Below are positions 34,591 through 45,504 of a DNA stretch of 64,000 nucleotides, in pieces. Positions within the stretch are counted from its first letter, which is position 1; each line of letters opens with the position of its first letter. Source of the DNA: Tragulus kanchil (taxonomy: Eukaryota > Chordata > Mammalia > Artiodactyla > Tragulidae); contig JAIOJX010000030.1 in NCBI GenBank assembly GCA_022376925.1, positions 167,721,084 through 167,785,083 on the forward strand, given 5' to 3'. A program made the translations under genes and the position numbers. The notes beneath the pieces are model-generated. The model was not told the origin of the DNA, did not search any database, and saw only the letters and a program-made list of their open reading frames with translations.

Positions 34591-35164
34591 TCTTAGACAA
34601 ACAAACAAAAAGATTGTCAAAAAAAACCTTCACTTAACTTTTTTCTTGGGAAAGCACCATGAATGACTGTTTTCTTTCAGTTCTCTCCTACACTCTAATT
34701 TGTCTTCTAACCAATAAAACAAATAGAATTAATACTCACCTGACTTTTTAAAATGAAATTTACTATTTTAACCTTCATTCTTTTTGTGTTATTATGATCA
34801 TCGCTAGCACCCATGACTTATGTACTGGAGTGTGAAAAACAGAATTAATCAAAATTAGTTCTTCTCTCCCCATGCAGACCTACCCTTTCTGTTTGCCAGG
34901 TCTCTCAGCTGAAACACTTTGGGTAGGTCTTGTTCATGTCTGTTTCAGTCCTTTGAAATGGCTGGTTCCTGCCCAGTAACTGGCAGGCAGGGCTCTTAGG
35001 CACTTGTTTGCCAAAATATGCTGACTGCCTCCCTGAAACTGGACAGTGTGTTAGAGCTGCCTGGGGGCTCAGCTGGATCTGGAGCCAGATGGTCACAGGA
35101 TCACAGTGGGGCTGAGCGCTGGACAGGCAGCACCAAGCTCCGAGGCCTGTGCACTTGATCCCAA

Positions 35165-35562
35165 TGGAAACAAGGCTCTAGGTTCATGAGACAGAGTATT
35201 TTAACACCTGTATGGAATCTGGAAACACGGTATCGATGGACCTATTTGCAAGGAAGGCATGGAGATGCAGATGTAGAGAACGGACTTGTGGGCCCAGTGG
35301 GGGCGGGAGAGTGGGGACGAAGGTCACGGCGGCGTATGTACACCGTCAGGCGGAGGGTGGACGGCTGGTGAGAGGGTGCTGTGTAGAACGGATTCCAGCC
35401 TGGCGCTCTGTGCCGACCTGGGGGGACGGGATGGTGGGAGGGGAGGGAGGCTCTACAGGGAGAAGATGTATGCGTGACGACAGCTGATGTGCCTTGTTGT
35501 ATGGCAGAAACCAACACAACATTGTAAAAATAAACAAAAAACTAAAAATGTATTCTAAATCA
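35165..35562 (+). repeat. L1 LINE 3' end, sense
   Basis: Motifs of the ungulate L1 3' untranslated region appear in the expected order: TATGGAATCTGGAAACACGG, GATGGACCTATTTGCAAGG, AGAGAACGGACTTGTGG, GTATGGCAGAAACCAACACA, ACATTGTAAAAATAAA and then an A-rich end. Only the 3' non-coding end is present and no endonuclease or reverse-transcriptase frame remains. Confidence 0.85.
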
Positions 35563-35784
35563 TAATAATAAAGCAAGAGAAGAGATTGGAGAACAGAGGT
35601 CTGACACGGGACAACTGCGCCGAAGAGGCAGAGAAAGGGAGGAGCAGAGGTGTGGAAAGGCGTGAGCAGGGTAGACGTGAGGGCGATGGCCCAAAGGGCT
35701 GACTCTTCCTCTATTGTGGAGCTGCTCTTTAGATGGTATGTTATCTTTTTATTGTCAGATTCAAGTTCTTAAAATTACAGCAAA

Positions 35785-36245
35785 AAATTATTGAAATACA
35801 GTTGATTTATAATGTTGTATATCTGGTGCAAAGCATTGTGATTCAGTTAGATGTAGATATAGGTGTATATGATATATACGTTCTTTTTCAGATTCTTTTC
35901 GCTCACAGGCTATTACAAGAGATCGACTGTAGTTATCTGGGCTATGTCATAGGTCCTTGTTGGTCATCTGTTTTGTATATAATAGTGCGCATCTGCTCAT
36001 CTCTAATGGATCCCTCCCTCACCTTTCCCCTTTGGTAGCTGTAAGTTTATTTTCTGAGTCTGTGAGTTTGTTGCTGTTCTGTAAGTTCATTTGCATCTTA
36101 TTTTAGATTCGACGTATATGTGATCTGTATGGTATCTGTCTTTCCCCTTCTGACTGACTTCACTTGGTGTGATCATCACTAGGTCCATCCCTGTTGCTGC
36201 AAATGGCTCTTCATTCTATGGCTGAGTAGGAGTCCGTTGTACACA
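35785..36245 (-). repeat. L1 LINE 3' region, antisense (D14 copy A)
   Basis: Antisense ungulate L1 3' sequence. GGTCCTTGTTGGTCATCTG, CACCTTTCCCCTTTGGTAGC, GACTTCACTTGGTGTGATC and GGTCCATCCCTGTTGCTGC occur in reverse family order. It lies tail-to-tail with the sense L1 end at 35165-35562, about 220 bp away. The copy is at 36870-37330. Confidence 0.85.
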
Positions 36246-36268
36246 CACACACACATATACACACACAC
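36240..36268. repeat. AC dinucleotide microsatellite (D14 copy A)
   Basis: An (AC)n run interrupted by TAT. The copy at about 37327-37352 is shorter by about one unit. Confidence 0.85.
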
Positions 36269-36869
36269 TGGGTCTGTTTTTTGTAGCTGATCTGAGTGCC
36301 TGCAGCCCGAACTGTGAGGAGTCACCCTGCACTGTCTCCAGCCCCCTTTGTGACAGCGCCATCGCTGGTTGCTGGCCCTCCAGGGTCTCACTTTCCTCCA
36401 GAGACACAGTCAGGAAGGTGAAGGCGGCGTCGGTGTGTTGAGATGAGAACTTAGGAAGGAAGGCAGAGGTTCACCTCAGCCTCCGAGCTTGGGGAACCCC
36501 TGTTGAAGCTTTACTTGGATAAAGGAACCTGAGGCTGTCCATACTTGTCTGGAAAGAGAGTGTACCAAACGGGCTTTGGAGTCTCAGAATCTAGAAAATT
36601 CTAAGGAGAATAGGAGCCCATCTTTGCCAGGTGGAATAGTGTGGGTTTTTCTGTTTGTTTGTTTTTAAATTCAGGTTTTTCAGTATGTGCTAGGCATACT
36701 GTATGTTCCTAAGCAAGCAGCAGCCAGACAGAGTTGAGAGGAATCAGGAAACTCGTTTTGTTCCAGTGACTCCCTGGTGGTTGTCCAGCCTCCATGGCAT
36801 CAGGCTGGAAGGAGCTTAGAGAGGTCTGAGGGGGTGCTGGACTGCCCTCAGATTCAAGTTCTTAAAATT

Positions 36870-37330
36870 ACAGCAAAAATTATTGAAATACTTGTTTAAT
36901 GTTGTATATCTGGTGCAAAGCATTGTGATTCAGTTAGATGTAGATATAGGTGTATATGATATATACGTTCTTTTTCAGATTCTTTTCGCTCACAGGCTAT
37001 TACAAGAGATCGACTGTAGTTATCTGGGCTATGTCATAGGTCCTTGTTGGTCATCTGTTTTGTATATAATAGTGCGCATCTGCTCATCTCTAATGGATCC
37101 CTCCCTCACCTTTCCCCTTTGGTAGCTGTAAGTTTATTTTCTGAGTCTGTGAGTTTGTTGCTGTTCTGTAAGTTCATTTGCATCTTATTTTAGATTCGAC
37201 GTATATGTGATCTGTATGGTATCTGTCTTTCCCCTTCTGACTGACTTCACTTGGTGTGATCATCACTAGGTCCATCCCTGTTGCTGCAAATGGCTCTTCA
37301 TTCTATGGCTGAGTAGGAGTCCGTTGTACA
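36870..37330 (-). repeat. L1 LINE 3' region, antisense (D14 copy B)
   Basis: The copy of 35785-36245 within D14, with small deletions at its left edge next to the junction. Confidence 0.85.
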
Positions 37331-38274
37331 CACACACACATATACACACACACTGGGTCTGTTTTTTGTAGCTGATCTGAGTGCCTGCAGCCCGAACTGT
37401 GAGGAGTCACCCTGCACTGTCTCCAGCCCCCTTTGTGACAGCGCCATCGCTGGTTGCTGGCCCTCCAGGGTCTCACTTTCCTCCAGAGACACAGTCAGGA
37501 AGGTGAAGGCGGCGTCGGTGTGTTGAGATGAGAACTTAGGAAGGAAGGCAGAGGTTCACCTCAGCCTCCGAGCTTGGGGAACCCCTGTTGAAGCTTTACT
37601 TGGATAAAGGAACCTGAGGCTGTCCATACTTGTCTGGAAAGAGAGTGTACCAAACGGGCTTTGGAGTCTCAGAATCTAGAAAATTCTAAGGAGAATAGGA
37701 GCCCATCTTTGCCAGGTGGAATAGTGTGGGTTTTTCTGTTTGTTTGTTTTTAAATTCAGGTTTTTCAGTATGTGCTAGGCATACTGTATGTTCCTAAGCA
37801 AGCAGCAGCCAGACAGAGTTGAGAGGAATCAGGAAACTCGTTTTGTTCCAGTGACTCCCTGGTGGTTGTCCAGCCTCCATGGCATCAGGCTGGAAGGAGC
37901 TTAGAGAGGTCTGAGCGTCTGGGCTTGTGTGACTGGACTGCAGCCCCTCAGGCGATCTACCGTTCTCTCCAGTGGTCACTTCCTTTGATTCTAAAATTGG
38001 AATCACCAAATACAGGGTCACGGTTGGATAAAACGAAAGGGAAAGGCCCTTTACCGTTGTTTGAGGAACCCAGGAACTGTGCATCCTCGGGATGCGGCTC
38101 AGAGAGGAGCCCCAGCAGATGTTAGCCGCCCGGGCACCATCTTGTGCTTCTCATGAAGTAACCCACCCCAGCTTCCTGATGCAGGTTATCAACAACGCTT
38201 CCTGTGATCTGAGAGCTGAAGGCCTATTTTTATAACTGCCTCCAAAGAGAAAGGCTGGAGGGAGAAGTGGAAAG

Positions 38275-38485
38275 ATGCATAGCAGGAGAGATGGCTGGAC
38301 GGATAGATGGTGGGTGCATGAATGGTGGCTGGCTGGCTGGAGAATGGGTGGATAGATGGACGGACAGACAGACAGACAGATGGATGGACAAGGGTTGGGT
38401 TGTCTGCCCCTCCCTTGTAGGAAACTGCAGACGATTTCTCTGGCTTGAGTGTAGTACAGGGACGGATGATGGATGGAAGGGTGTG
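38275..38485. repeat. TGGA/GACA-type simple repeat cluster
   Basis: Degenerate tetranucleotide runs: GGCTGGCTGGCTGG near 38328-38341, GGACAGACAGACAGACAG near 38361-38380, and ATGGATGG blocks near 38380 and 38465. A non-simple block at 38407-38454 interrupts the cluster. Confidence 0.8.
38407..38454. repeat. About 46-bp diverged direct repeat (partner at 38822-38869)
   Basis: CTCCCTTGTAGGAAACTGCAG followed by a TCTCTGG..TTGAGTGTA block occurs here and again 414-415 bp downstream, with a handful of substitutions. The divergence and short step separate it from the 1.1-kb duplications. Family unknown. Confidence 0.7.
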
Positions 38486-38577
38486 TGCTGGAAGGAAAAG
38501 GTATCCACAAGCCCACTCTCTGACCTTTTGATCCTCATGCTGTAGCAGTATAGAGAATTAGTAAGACTTTGTTTCCT

Positions 38578-38578
38578 T

Positions 38579-38624
<46 letters not shown>
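38578..38624. repeat. Poly-A / TA microsatellite
   Basis: A run of about 14 A followed by about 15 TA units. It is fully self-complementary in the TA part and likely to vary in length. Confidence 0.95.
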
Positions 38625-38628
<4 letters not shown>

Positions 38629-38984
38629 AGCACCTGCTACCCCTGGTCCATACACCTATCTTCACAGAGCTTGCTACTAAGAAAGGGCAGTGAAAACAGC
38701 TGGTTATTGACTTAAATGCCCAGAGGAAGCTCCAAGGGCCCTGAGCAAAGGGCACATAGAGGAGGTGTGATGAGCGTCCAATGGAAGTAGACAACGCAGA
38801 TACTCCTGTTGAAATGCCGCCGCCTCTCCCTTGTAGGAAACTGCAGATAATCTCTCTGGTTTGAGTGTAATTTCCATGGTGGTGGTAGGAAAACCTGAAG
38901 GAAACAGTAGAAAATGTAAGTTGGGACCTTATTATGAACAACCCTAAATATCAGCCTCAGAAACATGTTGTTTTCTTTTCCTGT

Positions 38985-39340
38985 TGAACATAGAATTATT
39001 GGATCCATATTTTGGAATATTATGCTGCGCTTACCATATGCACCAACATGAATTGATTTCCAAGACCCGCTGTTTAATGAAAAAAATGCAAGTTGCAGAA
39101 AAATATGCCCAGTGTGATATCATCCGTGGAAATATCCCACACATAAGAACTGTGTGTGGCGGTGTTCTCCTTGGGTCAGAGGACCCCACGGACTGCTAAC
39201 AGCGGTTGCCTCTGGGGCAAAAAGCAGGACCTAGAGTTTGGGAGTGGAGAGCACAGAAGGGGCACGTCTGCATAAAAGAATATTTCAGTTTTATTCTCAT
39301 AATGAAAATGTTATCTTGCCGTTAAAATATAATTTTAAAA
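38985..39340 (+). repeat. Old L1 LINE 3' end (L1M type), sense
   Basis: Decayed L1 3' sequence. It includes GAATATTATGCTGCGC, a TTTAATGAAAAAAATGCAAG stretch, CAGAAAAATATGCCCAGTG, the GCGGTTGCCTCTGGGG block, and an A/T-rich end. No coding part is left. Much more diverged than the L1 ends at 35165 and 42775. Confidence 0.65.
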
Positions 39341-40421
39341 TTCAAAAGATAATGGAGTCACTGGCTTACTTCCTAGCTCGGAAATCTTCAATTAGAGCTT
39401 GTGCATTCAGAGAATTTGGGGAGATAGTCTCTGAAACCCATGAAAATCCGGGGATTAAAAAAAAAAAGCCCCATCCCCTCAAAGCCTGTCGAGGGGAAGA
39501 ACGCTTCAGGCCACTATCTCGGGCCCGAGCAGCATCACTGGTTTGGTTCCTCACTGGTCAGTTTCTGGTGATGGAGGAGGCTCTCGACCCACGTTGACCT
39601 GGCAGACTCATTCAGCCTTCCTGCCCGGGACTGGATTCCACCCCATGGCAGTGGCTGGCTCCAGGCAGCCGTGGCGAGTGTGGTTTTCTCTTTCCTTGGC
39701 ACCAGGATGATTTTCTTGGAGAGTCTCTGTGGACGCTGGCAAATAGTTTTGGCCTTCTTCCAAGAGATTGGGTTTATACCAGTCTAAATGAGGCAGGCAT
39801 TTAATCAGTCACCCAGGGAACAGGCTCGGGGCTCTCTGGTGTCTTCTTTATAATTAATTTTTAACATTTGTTTTCAGTATAAAATTTGGGCCTTTATCCT
39901 CTTTGAAATAAAAACATAGCATGCATATTAGACTAGATTGGCACTAAACTTCACACAGCTTCCCTTTATTCCCTTCCAACTATTAACTCCTATTAAGCGA
40001 GACAGAGAGATAATAAGATCCCCCTGCGCTCCCCCAACTCGCCGGTTGGCGAGATACCTCATCCTCTGTAATTGCCTTTGGGGACCAAGCTCTGCCCTGT
40101 CGGTAGGGGGTATCAGAGGCTACTTGTCGGACACCCGGCCGCCCCCCTCTGCCGCTTATCCCCTCTCAGGCCCCAGCCACTCTGCCCCAGCGTCTGGGAG
40201 GTCCTGGTTGATCGAAACTCTTGTGCACAAGACACTGGGGTTATTTCTGGACGTTTAACTCTGGGATTTCAACGTGAGCTGCTGGAGATTTCTTTCCTGT
40301 TTGTTTGTTGGACCTGCGCTTGGCTCCCGGGAGCCCAGGCCTGGGCCAAGGGGACCAGAGATCTGACAGGGAACCTTGCTGTGTGCTGATACCTGGAACT
40401 CTGATTTAAAACACAGCTTCT
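39341..40421. other. Single-copy, SINE-free region with motif-rich AT block
   Basis: The block 39840-40060 is AT-rich with TAATTAATTTTTAA, GATA-type AGAGATAATAAGATCC and TATTAACTCCTATTAAG motifs, and looks like conserved non-coding DNA. At 40034-40053 two overlapping inverted repeats (CCAAC..GTTGG and CTCGCC..GGCGAG) share bases. The 119-codon frame at 39238-39597 overlaps the L1 end and is not a credible gene. Confidence 0.45.
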
Positions 40422-40628
40422 AAGGCAGGCCTCCCAGCCTTTGTGGTCCCAGGGACCTGTTCCGTGGAAGAAAATATTTTCACACTGGAATGTGGTTGGG
40501 GCGGCGATGGTTTGGGGGTGATTCAAGCTCATGACATTTATTATGTGCTTTATTTCTATTATTATCGCATCTATTATATCAGCTCCACCTCAGATCATCA
40601 GGCATTAGATCCTGGAAATTGTGGATCC
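40422..40628. repeat. Fossil hAT-type DNA transposon (Tip100/Zaphod-like)
   Basis: GGGACCTGTTCCGTGGAAG, ATGGTTTGGGGGTGATTCAA, a TTTATTATGTGCTTTATTTC stretch and CAGATCATCAGGCATTAGAT occur in the order seen in a mammal-wide hAT element. The middle is deleted and no transposase frame is present. The exact subfamily is from memory and should be treated as tentative. Confidence 0.6.
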
Positions 40629-40682
40629 CTTTTCTCAGGCCTCCTCCCAGACCTACTGCATCAGAATCTCAAGGGTAAAGGA
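40629..40682. repeat. MER5A-type hAT-Charlie fragment
   Basis: A short match to the diagnostic CAGACCTACTGCATCAGAAT block of MER5A, directly after the hAT fossil at 40422-40628. Confidence 0.55.
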
Positions 40683-41099
40683 ATAAAGGATTGCCTTTTT
40701 TTTTTTTTCACTTTTTTGAGTTCTGTATTTATTTCCAAGTTACCCAGTTAAATAATCATTTTTTTAAAACATTCTTTCAGAAAAGTTTCAGCATAAACAC
40801 AGCTTTAATTTTAAGGACACTAGACTTGCCTGCAGCGCTGCTTTAGAGCCTTTGTGCAAATTATGAACAGGAGCCCATTTCTCTGGACAGCCACCGGCCA
40901 CACAGGAGTCAGGGCTTGCCCTGCAGAGCCCAGGATGGGTTTCAGCCCCATCTCCTCCCTCCTTGGCCAGGAGTTCTTGTGCAGTTAACAACCTACACAA
41001 CCGCATATGGCAGCCCTCCTGACTCTTGTGTGTTGACAGAAAAGAGCCACCCTCGAGGACCTACTGGTGTAATCATAAGACCAGTTACCTAGTGATTAT

Positions 41100-41225
41100 C
41101 TGGAACCCCAACAGCAACTGTGAAGGTTTTGGGGCTGAGGAAACTGAGTTTCAGAAAATTGGATCTTCTTAAGTTAACGCAGTGAGAAAGACAGTAAGCT
41201 GGATTAAGACCCAAGCCAGACTCTG
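41100..41225 (-). repeat. MIR SINE, antisense
   Basis: Core MIR motifs in reverse: GGGGCTGAGGAAACTGAG, a degenerate TTCTTAAGTTAACGCAGTGA and the AAGACCCAAGCCAGACTC end. An ancient mammal-wide element. Confidence 0.6.
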
Positions 41226-41526
41226 GCGAGACAAGCAGATGGATGGATCAGAAATGATTTAAGGTCGGTACTTTGCTTCCCCAGCAAGGCCATGGGTCCT
41301 TCCTCATCCTTCTTCTTCCTCCTGAGAACCCTATGAACTCAGGAGCCTGGGAACAGTGCCCCAGGCCAGGAATTAGCCATTCTTCTTGCTGCGGAAGTAA
41401 GTAGAAACCCCAAACCTCCAGATGCTGAATGAGGAAGTGTGTATGGCACCCCCAGGGACCTCGCAGAAGGCATGTGACACGGTAGAGCGTGAAACATCGA
41501 GGACTGAATTAGGTGACCTAGAATCT

Positions 41527-41650
41527 TGCAGAGTGTGGTCCAGGGAGGGGCTGGTTAGAAGCACAGACCTTGAGACGCTCTGCTCCACACCAGCCACGTC
41601 AGAATCTGCAGGTAACTCACGTGGGCCGTACATTTTGAGAAGTGGGTTCT
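41527..41650. repeat. MER5A-type hAT-Charlie fragment
   Basis: GGCTGGTTAGAAGCACAGAC, CACGTCAGAATCTGCAGGTA and the CATTTTGAGAAGTG terminal block follow the MER5A order. It is non-autonomous and extinct. Confidence 0.8.
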
Positions 41651-42774
41651 GTCAGATTCTGCAAGGTCCCTCCTTCAGCTGAAACCAGAGCAAGACCTTT
41701 ACGCAGGGACCCCACGGCTGGAGAAGCCAGTTGTCACCGTACCCTTGGTCTCCTGGTGGTGAAGGAGCTCCTTCTAGCTGGGCTAGTCCCTCTTGGTGCT
41801 GGCTTGAGAGATGGAATGACGCAGGCGGAAGGAATCTCTCTTCCTCGCCTCCTGGTGTGGTTTTTCTCAGGGCTTTTGTCGCACTGCGTTGCTGAAATTT
41901 CTTAGCGTGGACTCGACTCTCCCAGAGCAGTTGTGTCCACAGCCAGCTGTCTAATAGTTGATCTTGTCAGGGTCAGAGAAGCCGGGTTCTCCTCCGTCGC
42001 TGTTTTTCTGTAGGCTTTAGCGAGGTACCTTCTAGAAGCCTCGAATTCAGCACCTTGGACACCAGTCTTAGTCTGCTGTCCCCTCCCTGTCATTCTCTCC
42101 CCCCAGTTCCTTTTCTGAAAGCCGGGCTCAAAGATGGTTCCGGTCCCTGGCCCCACCAAAGTCAAAGCCACCGCTCATCCTTACCTGCTGCGCGCTGGGT
42201 GCTTTCGTGCCAAGCACCAGAGGCCAGGGACACAGGAGGAGTGGATAAGCCAGGACAAGTCAAGAAGAGAACTGTAGTTAAAATTCTAAGCGAGCCTCGC
42301 GCGTGTCTGGGTCAGTAGACAGGTCAGGATCACAAAATAGATTGAACACTGCGAGAGCAGGGAGAGGCAGGACGCAGGTGATAGAACCAACCAGGAGAGT
42401 AGGAGCATGCAGGACGCCTATTTTCCATTACTGCTTGTCAGAAATATGGGCTGATATATGTCCAGGAAGAAAGATTATCCATTTCCCTCGCTCCTTTCCT
42501 GCACTGATTTGAAGAAGACTTGGCTGTCGACTTGGAGCTGTGTTGATGGGCAATTTATTTGTGGACTGCTTTCTGCAGCAAGGGGCTTCTCTTCTGGGTG
42601 TTCTGCAGTTCCGTACAATCAGCCGTCAGTTTGGTGGAAATTGCCTTTCCTCTCCCATTCTACGTTCTACGTCCCATTCCACCGCAGGGTCCCACCTGCA
42701 GAGAGTGTGACCGTTTACATAGCAGGATGGGGGGGAGCGATCGTTAGGGAGTTTGGGAGGGACACGTGCGCGCT
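41651..42774. other. Single-copy region, nothing recognised
   Basis: Over 1.1 kb without a recognised repeat or duplication. Several overlapping frames of 60-110 codons on both strands (for example plus 42458-42787) have no recognisable domain, and none is supported as an exon. Confidence 0.5.
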
Positions 42775-42965
42775 GCTCTATGTATAATGGGTAACCAACA
42801 AGGACTTACTTTATAGCGCAGAGAGCTCTGCTCAGAGTTCTGTGGCAGCCCGGAGGGGAGTTTAGGGGAGAATGGATACATGTCTTTGTATGGCTGAGTA
42901 GCTCTGCTGTGCACCTGAAAGTATCACAGCATTGTTAATCAGCTAGACCCCAATGTAAAATTAAG
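42775..42965 (+). repeat. L1 LINE 3' end, sense
   Basis: Well-preserved ungulate L1 3' end. GGGTAACCAACAAGGACTTA, AGAATGGATACATGTC, GTGCACCTGAAAGTATCACA, CATTGTTAATCAGCTAGACC and CCAATGTAAAATTAA appear in family order. Only about 190 bp of the non-coding end remains. Confidence 0.88.
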
Positions 42966-43799
42966 TTTACCCCAAAGTAGCAGGCTCCTAAAGCTGATGA
43001 AAGCTGTTCTTCTCCTGTGCTGTGTCAGACCCTGCTAGATGTTCTCTCCTCTTCACGGTAGTGTGTCAGCTATGATGTATTCTCTTAGATGGTTCTTCCA
43101 GGAAGCATGGTGCAGAAAAGCAAAAGGGTTGTCTTTTATTCATGCCTCAAGACCCAGTTGGGAGCCAAGGAGGCTGCAGAACTCTGAAACGCTGGATGAG
43201 GGGCACGTCCCAGCCTTCTCCAGACCAGAGTAACAGCCATGTAGACACAGTAGGAAATGAACAGGGACTTCTGCAGGCACCCTTTCCATAAGCAGCTGAT
43301 TGACCAGGTGCTGGGTAGGCCACGGATGATGGTGAAGACTAAATGAGATGGCGAGTGCTGTCAGCCCTCTACCAGTAAGGAGACATGTGGAGTCCTTGCT
43401 CAAGGTCCAGGCCCAACAGATGGGGCCGAGGGTCCAGGTCTATCTAGGCCTCCCAGCTCCTTAGCTCACACCTGAGCTCCTGCCTCCACATCCCTGACTA
43501 GGAAATGCCCTTCGCCCTTAGCTCATTGTCTTGCATCCTTTTATTGTTATTATTATTAACTATAAATTACAGCGGCTTGGTGTTTAAGAGCCCGCCATCA
43601 GTCTCCTTCTCAGGGGCCTCCCTAACTCCCTGTCACCCCTGCCTCACTCCTGGCAGGGTCGGTGGCCTCTCTTTCTGTGTGGCCAGTGCTCTTATCGTAG
43701 CTTCCTTTTGCTTTTCTGTTTTGAATGTCCTGAGCACAAATAGTTCTAAAAATTAGGACTCCTCATTCTCAACCCAGGGCTTAGAAGTCAGTTTAACTT
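42966..43799. other. Single-copy region, nothing recognised
   Basis: Ordinary mixed-composition DNA. A short ATT-rich tract lies near 43540-43565. No gene, SINE or duplication is visible. Confidence 0.5.
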
Positions 43800-43952
43800 C
43801 CCTTTTATTTACTTACTTATTTATTTGTTGATGGCCGTACCGTGCACTATGTGGGATATTAGTTCTCTGACCAGGGATCAGACCTGTGCCCCACCCCCAC
43901 CCCCCGCATTGGAAGCTCAGAGTCGTAACCACTAGACTGCCAGGAAACTCAC
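43800..43952 (-). repeat. CHR-2-type SINE, antisense
   Basis: A T-rich tail with (TTTA)n, then the body, the reversed B-box GGGATCAGACC near 43875 and the reversed head CTGCCAGGAAACTC. A C-rich run inside it (43891-43907) is probably an expanded CCCCA unit. A (TG)n run follows at about 43966-43982. Confidence 0.9.
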
Positions 43953-43982
43953 TATCATAGCATTTTGTGTGTGTGTGTTGTG

Positions 43983-44610
43983 TGACTAGCTTTATTGAAA
44001 TATTCACTTCATTTGTGGAAACAAACTTGCAATATTTCTGTGGCATTCCTATATCATGAACATATCAACCCATTTCATTAAAGATATGTAGTTGTCCCAT
44101 TCCACGTTTTCATAAAAAAAATTTTCACCAAGAAACCATTAAATTATTCTTCTACAGCTTTAACTTGCTGTCTATATTGACATGAATTAAGTGAGTTAAA
44201 TGGAATAAATACAGCTGCTTGCTATACCGTAGCATTTTCAAGTGAATTTTCTAGTGATCTCTTTCTTGTTAGGCTCTGAGAACCTCAAGGCAGAGGCGAG
44301 TGCATCCTTCCAGGAACCCACCACACCACCTGGCGTGCGTGTCTGCGTCTTTTCTGCCATCACTGAGGGATGACTGGGTTCTTCGTGTTGAAACAACCCA
44401 AGTGTGTGCTGTGTGTGTGGTAGTGGGGCTTGCGTGTGTGCTTGAGTATTTCTCTCTGCATATTCTGTTGTGATCATCGTACTTTGAAACCTTTGTAACT
44501 TGGGAAAAGAGATGAGGTGAGGCTATTTCAGTGACTCATGAAAGCAAGATGGCAGGGCCTTGTCAAGGGCCTGCCCTCGGCGGTGGGAAGGCCTCTGTCA
44601 AAACTTAGAA
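43983..44610. other. Single-copy AT-rich region
   Basis: AT-rich DNA with TTTATTGAAATATTCAC near 43991, possibly a decayed LINE remnant. TG-rich simple sequence lies at about 44400-44445. No gene is visible. Confidence 0.45.
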
Positions 44611-44888
44611 CCCTGGGCTTCCCTGGTGGTCCAGTGGGTAAGGACACTGCCTTGCAGTGCAAGGAGTGCCGGTTCGATCCCTGGCCTGGGAAGATCCCAC
44701 GTGCCGCGGGGCGGCTGGACGGATGTGTCCAATTACCAGGCTGGAGCTCTGGAGCACGTGTGCCCAGAACTGGTGCTCTGCAGTGGGAGAGGCCACTGCG
44801 AACTGCGACAGGAGGCCTACACAGGCCAAAGAACAAAGATAAACAAATGAAAGATCAATAGAAGTGGCTAAAAAAACACCAAAAACAA
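44611..44888 (+). repeat. CHR-2-type tRNA-Glu SINE
   Basis: A full-length sense element. GGGCTTCCCTGGTGGTCCAG head, clean B-box GGTTCGATCCC at about 44672-44682, the GCCGCGGGGCGGCTGGACGG body, and an A-rich tail. It is present once and is the closest relative here of the element at 785-1035. Confidence 0.94.
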
Positions 44889-44955
44889 ACTTAGAACCCT
44901 GACATTCTGATGAACATTTCATCTCCGGGCTCAAAAGAGCCTGGCACTTTCCAGA

Positions 44956-45163
44956 AGGTGAGCGTGCTCAGTCGTGTCCAACTCTTTGTGACCCTGTGGA
45001 CTGTAGCCCACCAGGCTCCTCTGTCCATGGAATTCATCAGGCAGGAATACTGGAGAGGGTTACTATTTCCTCTTGTAGAGGATCTTCCTGACCTACGAAT
45101 CGAACCCATGTCTCCTGCATTGGCAGGCAAATTCTTTACCCCTAAGCCATCAGGGAAGCCCCA
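44956..45163 (-). repeat. Bov-tA SINE, antisense
   Basis: A complete antisense element. It runs from GTGCTCAGTCGTGTCCAACT through CAGGCTCCTCTGTCCATGG and the reversed B-box CGAATCGAACCC to the reversed head GCCATCAGGGAAGCCCC. Confidence 0.94.
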
Positions 45164-45284
45164 AAATTGAGCAGATTTTGTTTTTCCATGTGGTTTTCCC
45201 GTGGCAGCAAGACAGCTCTGTCCTGAGGCTCAGAAAACAGATGAGGCAGTGACCATGTGAAACACCAAGGCTGGGCTTTTTGGG

Positions 45285-45355
45285 GAGTCGCGTGGCGCAG
45301 GGGTTAAGAGCACCGTGCTGGAACCTGCTGTCTGGGTAGGACCCCAGCTTGATCC
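45285..45355 (+). repeat. MIR SINE fragment, sense
   Basis: GGCGCAGGGGTTAAGAGCAC, CTGGAACCTGCTGTCTGGG and CCCAGCTTGATC follow the tRNA-like 5' half of MIR. The rest of the element is not recognisable. Confidence 0.6.
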
Positions 45356-45504
45356 TTGACGGCCCACTGACCCGGGTGAATTGAGGCAGTGGGATCCCAT
45401 CGCTTCCTTGCTCTGTGATGAGCAAAGCATAGTCTATCCCTCCTGCTGGAGGATGGAGCAGATGGAAGCACCTGAAAGCCGTGGCACGTTGTCAGTGCTT
45501 GTTA

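Larger units (their letters stand above)
32923..35085. repeat. Local duplication D13, abutting copies, step 1,077-1,081 bp
   Basis: Copy A is 32923-33999 and copy B is 34000-35085. They meet at a shared GGAGC/TCTGGAGC overlap. Copy B has one extra T (CGTTTTTG versus CGTTTTG) and three extra A in GTCAAAAA, all homopolymer changes. The unit carries two SINE fragments in opposite orientation. Confidence 0.97.
35755..37915. repeat. Local duplication D14, step 1,085-1,093 bp
   Basis: Copy A is 35755-36830 and copy B is 36848-37915, with a 17-bp linker. Near its start copy B lacks one A and about five more bases (ATACAGTTGATTTATAATG versus ATACTTGTTTAATG). The AC microsatellite is about 2 bp shorter in copy B. 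The unit contains antisense L1 3' sequence and single-copy DNA. Confidence 0.97.
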
